From an uncultured Oscillospiraceae bacterium (lineage in GTDB: Bacteria; Bacillota; Clostridia; Oscillospirales; Ruminococcaceae), in contig CAKSPC010000024.1 in NCBI GenBank assembly GCA_934481445.1, positions 1-42,555 of the forward strand: DNA of 42,555 nucleotides. Reading direction: 5' to 3'. Shown here piece by piece: positions 1 to 6,411 of the stretch (positions are counted from its first letter, which is position 1; each line of letters begins with the position of its first letter). A program made the position numbers and the translations under genes. The notes beneath the pieces are model-generated. The model was not told the DNA's origin, did not search any database, and saw only the letters and a list, made by a program, of their open reading frames with translations.

Positions 1-258
1 AAAACGGCAGAAAATTTGCAATAGACTGTGGGGGAAAACTCTTGTTTTCCCCCACACCCCTTTAGCGCCTTTGAAGCTGTAAAACCGCACTGCGTGCGGA
101 GTGGCGGGGAGATCTCCCCACTGGGGAGGTGTCAACGCAAGTTGACAGAGGGGCTGACCGACAGACCTCTGCCCCCACAACCCCCGCTTCCTTTTGTGTC
201 AAAAGGAAGCGAAAACCAATACGCTACGCGGAAATTTTAAAGGTTTTTCGACAAGCAG
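1..258 (+). mobile_element. Hairpin-tiled MITE-like element, copy A (left end outside window)
   Basis: This matches the elements at 13877-14096 and 29222-29441 almost base for base, apart from an extra 56-bp segment at 110-165. Base 1 corresponds to base 13895 of copy B, so about 18 bases of the left end lie outside the window. The right end TTTTTCGACAAGCAG is the inverted counterpart of the left end seen in the other copies. Inside are short hairpins: GTGGGGGAAAAC/GTTTTCCCCCAC, CCGCAC/GTGCGG and TTCCTTTTG/CAAAAGGAA. No transposase is present, so movement would have to be in trans. Short open frames inside it look like by-products of GC-rich repeat sequence. Confidence 0.8.
110..165. repeat. 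56-bp segment nested in element copy A
   Basis: Copies B and C read straight through GGCGGGGGCTCTGCCCCC here, but copy A carries 56 extra bases that split this hairpin. The extra piece has two palindromes of its own: CTCCCCACTGGGGAG and GTCAACGCAAGTTGAC. It looks like a second, smaller repeat inserted into the first one. Loss from the other two copies is the alternative, but less likely because they agree with each other. Confidence 0.65.
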
Positions 259-290
259 AAGCGCCGCAAAACTGCGGCGCTTTCCTTTAT
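259..290 (+). terminator. Intrinsic terminator beside element copy A
   Basis: GCGCCGCA, a 4-base loop and TGCGGCGC form an 8-bp stem (261-280) followed by TTTCCTTTATT on the plus strand. It abuts the right end of the repeat element, as the terminators of copies B and C do. It would stop a plus-strand gene lying left of the window. Confidence 0.7.
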
Positions 291-1163
291 TCACTTTATT
301 TCAAACGCAGCTATTTCCGCCCGTATATTTGAATTTAAATCCACGTTGCTGCTCATGCTTATATTATCAAGCGTAATCAGAACGTGAACAGGCGTGCCGT
401 CCGTGGGTATCGCAGATGTATCAACATTCGACCCTGCCGTAACAATTATATCGGGGTACATATTTCCGTTTTCGTCCACCTTTGTATACACACCGCAATC
501 GGAACCATACGAATAATTCATCACGGGAAGCACCCTGCTGTCCTCATCGGGGAGGAAAAGCAGATCACCCGTGCTGTATGAAAATCCATCCTCCGTGGCG
601 GCACGGATAGTTCCGTTCAGCGTTGCGCTGCCGACAAGCTCCGCGTATCCGCTCGAAAAATACGCCTCGGAACCGATTCTTTCCTGTCCGCAGTTGGCGA
701 AAGTGCATTCCGCCTCGCCGACGGTAAATCCGAGTATCTCATCCCCCGTGCTTACGCGCCTGTACCCGCCGTTCGGCTCCCCCATGTATGTAAATCCGAC
801 TACGCTCGCCTGAAGCCAGTTACTCGCAGTAACAGCGCCGCCGTCGGCATCGTCCGCCGCGGTTATCTTTGTACATTCGGTAGATCTGACATCATCCCCG
901 CCGGGACCAAACAAAAGAAACCCCGTATTGCTTTCGGTTTTGTCCGGCTCGGATGATTCGCTCTCGGTCGGCTCAAAGGACTCCACGGAAGCCTCGGATG
1001 ATGTTTCCGATGATGTTTCGGAGCTTTCCTGCTGTGCCTGTGATGTCGATTCCGTCTGCGACGATTCTTCGCTCTCCGAAACGGACGAACCATTTGCGCC
1101 GGAGCAAGCCGTAAACATGGATAACGCAGCGATTACAGAAATGACAGAAAGAAATTTTTTCAT
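291..1163 (-). CDS. Lipoprotein with Ser/Glu-rich linker, unknown function
   Basis: The protein is 290 residues long. It starts with a lipoprotein signal (MKKFLSVISVIAALS then FTAC, the lipobox), so it should be anchored to the outer face of the membrane. Residues about 22-80 are a low-complexity Ser/Glu/Thr linker of the kind that spans the cell wall. The remaining C-terminal part is a small globular domain rich in beta-type sequence that I do not recognise. The start at 1163 is chosen because GGAGGATACACT precedes it and the signal peptide begins there; an earlier in-frame start at 1268 would lie upstream of the promoter. It is a single-gene unit with its own promoter at 1200-1228. A second lipoprotein of similar design lies at 17477-18493. 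Confidence 0.85.
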   Translation of the reverse strand: MKKFLSVISVIAALSMFTACSGANGSSVSESEESSQTESTSQAQQESSETSSETSSEASVESFEPTESESSEPDKTESNTGFLLFGPGGDDVRSTECTKITAADDADGGAVTASNWLQASVVGFTYMGEPNGGYRRVSTGDEILGFTVGEAECTFANCGQERIGSEAYFSSGYAELVGSATLNGTIRAATEDGFSYSTGDLLFLPDEDSRVLPVMNYSYGSDCGVYTKVDENGNMYPDIIVTAGSNVDTSAIPTDGTPVHVLITLDNISMSSNVDLNSNIRAEIAAFEIK

Positions 1164-1199
1164 AGTGTATCCTCCTTGGCTTATTAAGGGTTTTCTTAT

Positions 1200-1228
1200 A
1201 TTATACATCGCAGGAAAAGCACTGTCAA
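1200..1228 (-). promoter_or_regulatory. Sigma-A promoter of the lipoprotein gene
   Basis: On the minus strand TTGACA (1228-1223), a 17-bp spacer and TATAAT (1205-1200) form a perfect consensus, 36 bases before the start codon at 1163. Confidence 0.85.
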
Positions 1229-1285
1229 GGAGTAAATTCAGAAAAACATAACGGAATGCACCGACCATATATCGGTTTTTGTCTA

Positions 1286-1314
1286 CCGACAGTTTTGTGC
1301 AAATCTGCTATAAT
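1286..1314 (+). promoter_or_regulatory. Promoter of the GH127 gene
   Basis: CCGACA (1286-1291), a 17-bp spacer and a perfect TATAAT (1309-1314) lie 38 bases before the start codon. The weak -35 box would suit an activator such as the neighbouring AraC-type protein; that link is inference. Confidence 0.65.
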
Positions 1315-1352
1315 CATATCAACAGATAAATTTTTCAACGGAGGAAAAAAAT

Positions 1353-3149
1353 ATGTTAAAAACCGCATTCAACAATAAAGTCACCGTTCTTCCCGGACTT
1401 TTCCGCGAGAGAATGGACCTCAACCGCAACTATCTTCTTGAACTTGACAGCACCTGCCTGCTTCAGAATTTCTACCTCGAAGCGGGAATAATCCTGCCGG
1501 GATTACAGGTCGTTGACGACCCCGCAAACGCGAAGCTCCACTGGGGCTGGGAGGCTCCCAACTGCCAGCTCCGCGGACACTTCCTCGGTCACTGGCTGTC
1601 CGCAGCGGCTCACTACATCCGCTTTGACGGCGACGCAGAACTTAAAGTAAAGCTTGACAAGATCATTTCCGAACTTGCCCGCTGCCAGAAACTCAACGGC
1701 GGCGAGTGGGTCGGCTCCATCCCCGAGAAATACTTTGAAAAGCTCGCAAACGGAGATTATGTATGGTCTCCGCAGTACACCATGCACAAGACCATTCTTG
1801 GCCTTACCCACGCGTATATGTACGCCGGCAACGAGCAGGCTCTCGATGTAATGAGCCATCTCGCCGATTGGTACATCCGATGGACGGATGAAATGCTCCG
1901 CCGCGCTCCCTACGCGATATACAAAGGCGAAGAGGGCGGTATGCTTGAGGTATGGGCGCTGCTGTATGAGATAACTCACGACGAAAAATACAAGACCCTC
2001 GCCGACCGCTACTCCGACGCATGGCTTTTCAGAACGCTGCTCGACGGCGGCGACGGACTTTCCAACTGCCACGCGAATGCAAGCATCCCGCTCATTCATG
2101 GCGCTGCGAAAATGTACGAAATAAGCGGCGATGAAAAGTGGCGCAAAATTGTCAAAATATTCTGGAAAGACGCTGTTACCGACCGCGGATACTACAGCAC
2201 CGGCGGACAGAATGCAGGCGAATTCTGGGTTCCTCCCTTTATGCAGGGTCAGTTCATCGGCGCTAACGACCAGGAATTCTGCACGGTTTACAACATGGTG
2301 CGCACGGCTGACTGCCTCTTCAGATGGACAGGCAAGACGGAATACGCCGACTACATTGAGCGCTGCCTTTACAACGGATTCCTCGCACAGCAGAACTGCT
2401 GCACGGGTATGCCGACATACTTCCTCCCGCTCGCGGCGGGAAGCAAAAAGAAGTGGGGCAGCAAGACCCACGACTTCTGGTGCTGCCACGGAACGATGGT
2501 GCAGGCGCAGGCAATTTACCCCGAGCTTATCTACTACATCGGCGAAAACGACCTGTTCATAAGCCAGTACATCCCCTCGGAGATCAGCTTCAAGCAGGGC
2601 GGCGCGGACGTAAAGGTAACTCAGACGACAGGCATGAAATACTACAACGAGCAGGCGTTCTTCGACGAGAGCGACAACGGACAGATGTCCCGATGGCTGC
2701 TTAAGTTCAACATCGAAACCTCCGCCCCCGCGAAGTTCACGATATCCTTCCGCGTTCCCGCATGGGTAAAGGGCGCCCCCGACGTTGAAGTAAACGGCAA
2801 AAAAATAACGCCCGAAGTTACCGACGGACGCCTTGATATAACCGCAGAATGGGTCAAGGACGAAATTCAGATATACTTCCCCTCCGAGGTAGTTGAAGAG
2901 CACCTTGCAGATATGCCCGAGCTTACCGCTATGGTGGACGGACCCATCGTCCTCGCAGGACTCACCGACAAGGACAGCGGTCTAGAGGGCAAAAACTTCC
3001 TTATCCGCCGCACCGAGCACACCTACGGAACTTTCCCGTGGCGTCAGAACACCTACGTTACACGCAACCAGCGCGAGAACATTGTTTTCCGCCCGCTGTA
3101 CGAAATTACCGACGAAGCTTACACGGTTTATTTCACGAAAAAGCAGTAA
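1353..3149 (+). CDS. GH127-type beta-L-arabinofuranosidase (DUF1680 family)
   Basis: The 598-residue protein has the typical layout of the DUF1680/GH127 family: an alpha/alpha-barrel over roughly residues 10-430 and a beta-rich C-terminal part. The family releases L-arabinofuranose from plant arabinans and hydroxyproline-linked glycans using a zinc-bound catalytic cysteine. The matching residues appear to be Glu308 and Cys310 in DQEFC and the Cys377-Cys378 pair in FWCCHG. There is no signal peptide, so it would act on imported oligosaccharides in the cytoplasm. The ATG at 1353 follows GGAGGAAAAAAAT. The last 17 bases overlap the end of the convergent AraC-type gene, which suggests dedicated regulation. 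The related family GH146 uses similar residues, so the exact family number is not certain. Confidence 0.88.
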   Translation: MLKTAFNNKVTVLPGLFRERMDLNRNYLLELDSTCLLQNFYLEAGIILPGLQVVDDPANAKLHWGWEAPNCQLRGHFLGHWLSAAAHYIRFDGDAELKVKLDKIISELARCQKLNGGEWVGSIPEKYFEKLANGDYVWSPQYTMHKTILGLTHAYMYAGNEQALDVMSHLADWYIRWTDEMLRRAPYAIYKGEEGGMLEVWALLYEITHDEKYKTLADRYSDAWLFRTLLDGGDGLSNCHANASIPLIHGAAKMYEISGDEKWRKIVKIFWKDAVTDRGYYSTGGQNAGEFWVPPFMQGQFIGANDQEFCTVYNMVRTADCLFRWTGKTEYADYIERCLYNGFLAQQNCCTGMPTYFLPLAAGSKKKWGSKTHDFWCCHGTMVQAQAIYPELIYYIGENDLFISQYIPSEISFKQGGADVKVTQTTGMKYYNEQAFFDESDNGQMSRWLLKFNIETSAPAKFTISFRVPAWVKGAPDVEVNGKKITPEVTDGRLDITAEWVKDEIQIYFPSEVVEEHLADMPELTAMVDGPIVLAGLTDKDSGLEGKNFLIRRTEHTYGTFPWRQNTYVTRNQRENIVFRPLYEITDEAYTVYFTKKQ

Positions 3150-3957
3150 CGGAACGCTTGTATTCCAGCGGGGTCATACCCTCGTACTGCCTGAATAGCC
3201 GCATATAATATTTTTCATCACTGAAACCGCATGAAAATGCGGTTTCTTTTATGCTTACATTTCCCGAGGAAAGAAGCCGCTTTGAAAGCTCTATTCTGCT
3301 GCGATTGAGATATTTCGCGACGGTGACGCCGGTTTCCCGCTTGAAAACCGCCGCGAGATACTCCGCGTTGTAGTGGAATTTTTCCGCAAGCTCCGCCGTT
3401 GTGATATCCTTGTGGCACTCGCTGCGGATATACCCGCACACCGCCGCAATAAGCGGGGAATATTCCCTGCCGAAGCTGCGCTCGTGGTATTCCTGCGTTA
3501 TCTCCATCAGCAGCATATCCATCGCGCACAGCGGCATTTTCGGCGTATACAGTCCGCCTCGGCGGGATATATCGCACAACTGGCGGAACAGCGCACCTAT
3601 CCTCTCCGACCGCGCCCCGGAATGCTCGGGGATGATGTATCTGCTGTTTTCGGTGGCGCTGTCCTCCGCGGCGGAGAACGGCTCGCCGAATCCGAAATGC
3701 GCCCACAGATACGAAAGCTGCCCCTGTGACGGCGAGGTTCCGAAATGCTCCTCCCCCGCGTTCAGCAGGATGTACTCCCCGCGCCGCACGGTATGCCCTG
3801 CGAAGGCGTTTCCGATGTGCAGCTCCCCATCGAGGACATAGATAAGCACGCAGCAGTTAAGTACGCGGCGCTGATGGACAAATCCCTCCGCGCTGCGCAG
3901 ATTTCCGCAGGAAAAGAACTGGAGCTCGTTTGATGTGGATGTTCCGAAAATTCTCAT
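3133..3957 (-). CDS. AraC family transcriptional regulator
   Basis: The 274-residue protein has a cupin-like sensor part over about residues 10-90 (including GEYILLNAGEEHFG) and two helix-turn-helix units near the C-terminus, about residues 185-211 and 236-270. The second ends in the usual AraC signature (SIKETAFSCGFSDEKYYMRLF). Such proteins usually activate sugar-use genes on binding a sugar. Its stop codon lies inside the end of the GH127 gene, and the two converge tail to tail, so that gene is the likely target. The ATG at 3957 follows AGAGGACATTATC. Confidence 0.9.
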   Translation of the reverse strand: MRIFGTSTSNELQFFSCGNLRSAEGFVHQRRVLNCCVLIYVLDGELHIGNAFAGHTVRRGEYILLNAGEEHFGTSPSQGQLSYLWAHFGFGEPFSAAEDSATENSRYIIPEHSGARSERIGALFRQLCDISRRGGLYTPKMPLCAMDMLLMEITQEYHERSFGREYSPLIAAVCGYIRSECHKDITTAELAEKFHYNAEYLAAVFKRETGVTVAKYLNRSRIELSKRLLSSGNVSIKETAFSCGFSDEKYYMRLFRQYEGMTPLEYKRSVTAFS

Positions 3958-3993
3958 GATAATGTCCTCTTTTTAATGCATTATCCCTCCGCA

Positions 3994-4022
3994 TTGACAA
4001 CCTCGCGGAAATGTACTATAAT
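3994..4022 (+). promoter_or_regulatory. Perfect consensus sigma-A promoter
   Basis: TTGACA (3994-3999), a 17-bp spacer and TATAAT (4017-4022) match the consensus exactly. It fires into a leader with two hairpins and then into a gene that has lost its 5' part. Confidence 0.85.
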
Positions 4023-4026
4023 ATAT

Positions 4027-4070
4027 ATTTCGGGGGATAATCCTCCCGAAATATTTTCGGCAAAACGCCG
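4027..4070 (+). other. Two hairpins in the leader of the truncated membrane-protein gene
   Basis: ATTTCGGG (4027-4034) pairs with CCCGAAAT (4045-4052), with an inner GGA/TCC extension. CGGC (4058-4061) pairs with GCCG (4067-4070). Both lie just after the predicted transcription start. The first resembles a terminator but has only a short T-run, so its role is open. Confidence 0.5.
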
Positions 4071-4072
4071 AC

Positions 4073-4513
4073 AGAAGGAAGAAATTTCAGTGGATACAGC
4101 TTTTGCAGCTTCCGCTGTCGTTTGTTTTCGGATGGTTCACGGATATCTGCATGGCGCTGGTTTCGCCGTTTCAGACCGATTTTTATCCCGCAAGGCTTGC
4201 TATGATAATCATCGGTACAGTTATTCTGAGCTTCGGAATTTCGCTGTCTGTCATCGCGAATGTTATAATGAACTCCGGCGAGGCGTTTGTAAAGGCGCTC
4301 TCTGATACAATACACAAGGAATTCGGCACAGTAAAGGTATTTTTCGATGTAAGCTGCGTAGTAATTGCCGTGGTGCTTTCGCTTATATTCTTTAATTTTA
4401 CGATAGTCGGCACCCGCGAGGGCACGATAATCTCCGCGCTGTGCACGGGCTTCATGGTGAAATTCTTCTCGAAGCCGCTCAGAAAACCGCTGAACAAGAT
4501 ACTTACGAAATAA
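4073..4513 (+). pseudogene. 5'-truncated YitT/DUF6198-type membrane protein
   Basis: Read in one frame from 4073, the product begins RRKKFQWIQLLQLPLS and continues to LRKPLNKILTK with three or four membrane segments. This matches the C-terminal two thirds of YitT-like (DUF6198) membrane proteins, including the late REGTIISAL motif. Those proteins normally have about 80 more residues with two further membrane segments at the N-terminus. Those are absent: the frame is closed at 4019, and the upstream bases are a promoter, hairpins and the AraC gene. No start with a ribosome site exists in this frame; TTG at 4103 is the only late candidate. The GTG at 4090 has a good site (AAGGAAGAAA) but opens another frame giving an unrelated peptide. 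A 5' deletion is the likeliest cause. Confidence 0.62.
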
Positions 4514-4574
4514 AACACGGCACCGCACATTTGATTTTGCACAATGCCGCCTTAAACGCTCCCGAAAAGGAGTT

Positions 4575-5525
4575 TTATTTTTGTTTTGAGAACGTATTTC
4601 TCTCCCAGAAGATACCGTCGGAATACCCCTGTATCGACTTATCCGTTTCCGCAAGCTCCAGCCGCTGCTGCGCCCATATGCAAAAGCGCTTCTCCAACTC
4701 GATGCCGATATAATGCCGCCCGAGTTTCTTCGCCGTCACCGCCGTGGTGCCCGAACCGCAGAACGGATCCAGCACAACATCGCCCTCGTTCGAGCTTGCA
4801 AGGATTAGCTTCGCGCAGAGCTTTTCGGGCTTCTGCGTGGGGTGCGCGGTGTTTTCGGGCATGGACCAGAACGGTATCGTGATATCATCCCAGAAATTCG
4901 ACGGGCAGGTGTCGCGGAACTTTCCGCCGTCGGTCTGCTGCCAGTCCTTGGGCTCTCCGCCCGCGCGGTACGGCGCCATGACCCTGCGGCGCTGCTTCAC
5001 TGCTTCAAGATTAAATGTGTACCCCGCGCCGTTCGTCGCAAACCATATATCCTCCATGCCGTTCTTCCAGTTTGCGCCTGCGCCGCGGCCTTTTTCTCGC
5101 TGCCATGTTATGCGGTTACGCACCGTAAAGAACTCACCGAGCACCCGCCCGATTATCAGGCTGGATTCCCAGTCGCAGCAGACGTATATCGTGCCGCCGT
5201 CCTTCAGCAGGGGCTTCACCAGCGACAGCCAGCGGCGGGTATATTCCTCGTACTCCGCGGCGGAGCGCTTTGAAAACCTGCTGCCGTTGTAATCTTTTGT
5301 GAGATTGTACGGCGGGTCGGCGATGATAAGATCCGCACATTTTTCGGGCAGCATCGGCAGTGTTTCAAATGCGTCGCCGACGATAATGCCGTCCGTTATT
5401 TTTTCCGCAGGAAGCGGCATTCCGTCCTGCCTTATGCAGCGGCGGAGATACTCCCCGCCGTCGCACAGCTCGGTGTCTATCGTGCGGTTGCGGGGAGCTT
5501 TTTTGATGTCGTTTTGTTTTTTCAT
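4575..5525 (-). CDS. Solitary DNA methyltransferase, beta class (N6-adenine or N4-cytosine)
   Basis: The 316-residue protein has the catalytic motif DPPY at residues 70-73 and the S-adenosylmethionine-binding motif DPFCGSGTT at 253-261. Catalytic motif before SAM motif is the beta-class order. The HPTQKPEKL segment before the SAM motif is typical of type II enzymes. No endonuclease or specificity subunit lies nearby, so it is probably an orphan enzyme marking DNA for regulation, or a restriction-system relic. The recognition site cannot be read from sequence. Its ATG overlaps the stop codon of the upstream TIM-barrel gene by four bases, so the two are translated from one message. Confidence 0.88.
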   Translation of the reverse strand: MKKQNDIKKAPRNRTIDTELCDGGEYLRRCIRQDGMPLPAEKITDGIIVGDAFETLPMLPEKCADLIIADPPYNLTKDYNGSRFSKRSAAEYEEYTRRWLSLVKPLLKDGGTIYVCCDWESSLIIGRVLGEFFTVRNRITWQREKGRGAGANWKNGMEDIWFATNGAGYTFNLEAVKQRRRVMAPYRAGGEPKDWQQTDGGKFRDTCPSNFWDDITIPFWSMPENTAHPTQKPEKLCAKLILASSNEGDVVLDPFCGSGTTAVTAKKLGRHYIGIELEKRFCIWAQQRLELAETDKSIQGYSDGIFWERNTFSKQK

Positions 5526-6304
5526 AGTCCGATGTACTCCGCCATGCGTTCGACGGACTGCTTCAGCACCTCAAAACCGCCGTAGTTGTCGCGGTACAGC
5601 TCCACGATATACGCGCCGTCGTATCCTTTATCCGCGAGCCTGCGCGCGAATTTTCTGAAATCAAACTTGCCCTCGCCTATCGGCAGGCAGTCGTGACCGT
5701 CGTCGCAGTCGCTTACATGGCAGTGAATTATGCTCTGCCCCAGCGCCTCGACATACTCGAAAGGGTCTTCCCCGCTGCGGCGTGCCTGCTTGAGATCGAG
5801 AACAAATTTTGCATGATCTCCCAGCTCCCGCTTCATCATTTTAAGGAACTCCAGCTTGCCGCTCATGCAGTAGCAGACGTTTTCCTGCGCAACGGTTATG
5901 CCGTACTCCCGCCCCGCTTCGGAAAGCATTCTGAACTGCTTCAGGTAGTGCGATACGGGGCACTTGCTGCTGAGTATCGCGCCGTGGAGCACGAATATCT
6001 TTGCGCCGAGGGTATTCATGCTGCCGAAAAACGAACGATACAGCGCCATCATCTCTTCAATGCGGCGGTCGTAGGTTGAAAACAGAAACACGCTCTCCAT
6101 CGGCGATGAGAACGGATGAAACGACGTTACGTTCATGCAGTTTTCCTCGCACATACGCTTTATCATGGAGATATACGGTTCGCCCGCTTCGCAGGTGCTG
6201 TTTGCGAAAACCTCCGCCGACTTTACGCCCAGCCGCGCAAGTTCTGCGAAAGCGTCCTCGACATGGAGGGGATAAAGCGACGCGGTGGATACTCCTGTTA
6301 CCAT
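5522..6304 (-). CDS. Sugar phosphate isomerase/epimerase-like TIM-barrel protein
   Basis: The 260-residue protein fits the xylose isomerase-like TIM-barrel family (AP endonuclease 2 superfamily). Metal-binding landmarks include HGA in the middle, a Glu in AQENVCY, D-L-K in VLDLKQA, and HCHVSDCDDGHDCLPIGEG followed by IVELY near the end. Members isomerise or epimerise sugars and sugar phosphates; the substrate here is unknown. ATG at 6304 follows AAAGGACTGACTGA. It has its own promoter at 6341-6369 and is the first gene of a two-gene unit with the methyltransferase. Confidence 0.85.
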   Translation of the reverse strand: MVTGVSTASLYPLHVEDAFAELARLGVKSAEVFANSTCEAGEPYISMIKRMCEENCMNVTSFHPFSSPMESVFLFSTYDRRIEEMMALYRSFFGSMNTLGAKIFVLHGAILSSKCPVSHYLKQFRMLSEAGREYGITVAQENVCYCMSGKLEFLKMMKRELGDHAKFVLDLKQARRSGEDPFEYVEALGQSIIHCHVSDCDDGHDCLPIGEGKFDFRKFARRLADKGYDGAYIVELYRDNYGGFEVLKQSVERMAEYIGL

Positions 6305-6340
6305 TCAGTCAGTCCTTTCCGTAAATAATCATCTGTTAAA

Positions 6341-6369
6341 AGTATAACACATTCCGCCGCAAAAAGCAA
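6341..6369 (-). promoter_or_regulatory. Promoter of the TIM-barrel/methyltransferase unit
   Basis: On the minus strand TTGCTT (6369-6364), a 17-bp spacer and TATACT (6346-6341) lie 37 bases before the start codon. Confidence 0.65.
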
Positions 6370-6383
6370 TAGAGAAAATCAAT

Positions 6384-6406
6384 GGCGCGCCGTATTTCAG
6401 CGCGCC
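6384..6406 (-). terminator. GC-rich hairpin after the CotH gene
   Basis: GGCGCGC (6384-6390) pairs with GCGCGCC (6400-6406), five bases past the cotH stop codon. On the minus strand it is followed by ATTGATTTTC, a poor T-run, so termination may be partial. Confidence 0.55.
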
Positions 6407-6411
6407 GAAGC

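Noticed and set aside
28..240. Short frames inside the repeat element giving peptides like MGENSCFPPHPFSAFE, also near 13922 and in reverse at 29396
   Set aside because: They follow the repeat, not a gene: they have no ribosome site, differ in length between copies, and cross hairpins.
1503..2903. Long open frame antisense to the GH127 gene
   Set aside because: It mirrors the codon pattern of a clear GH127 gene and resembles no family.
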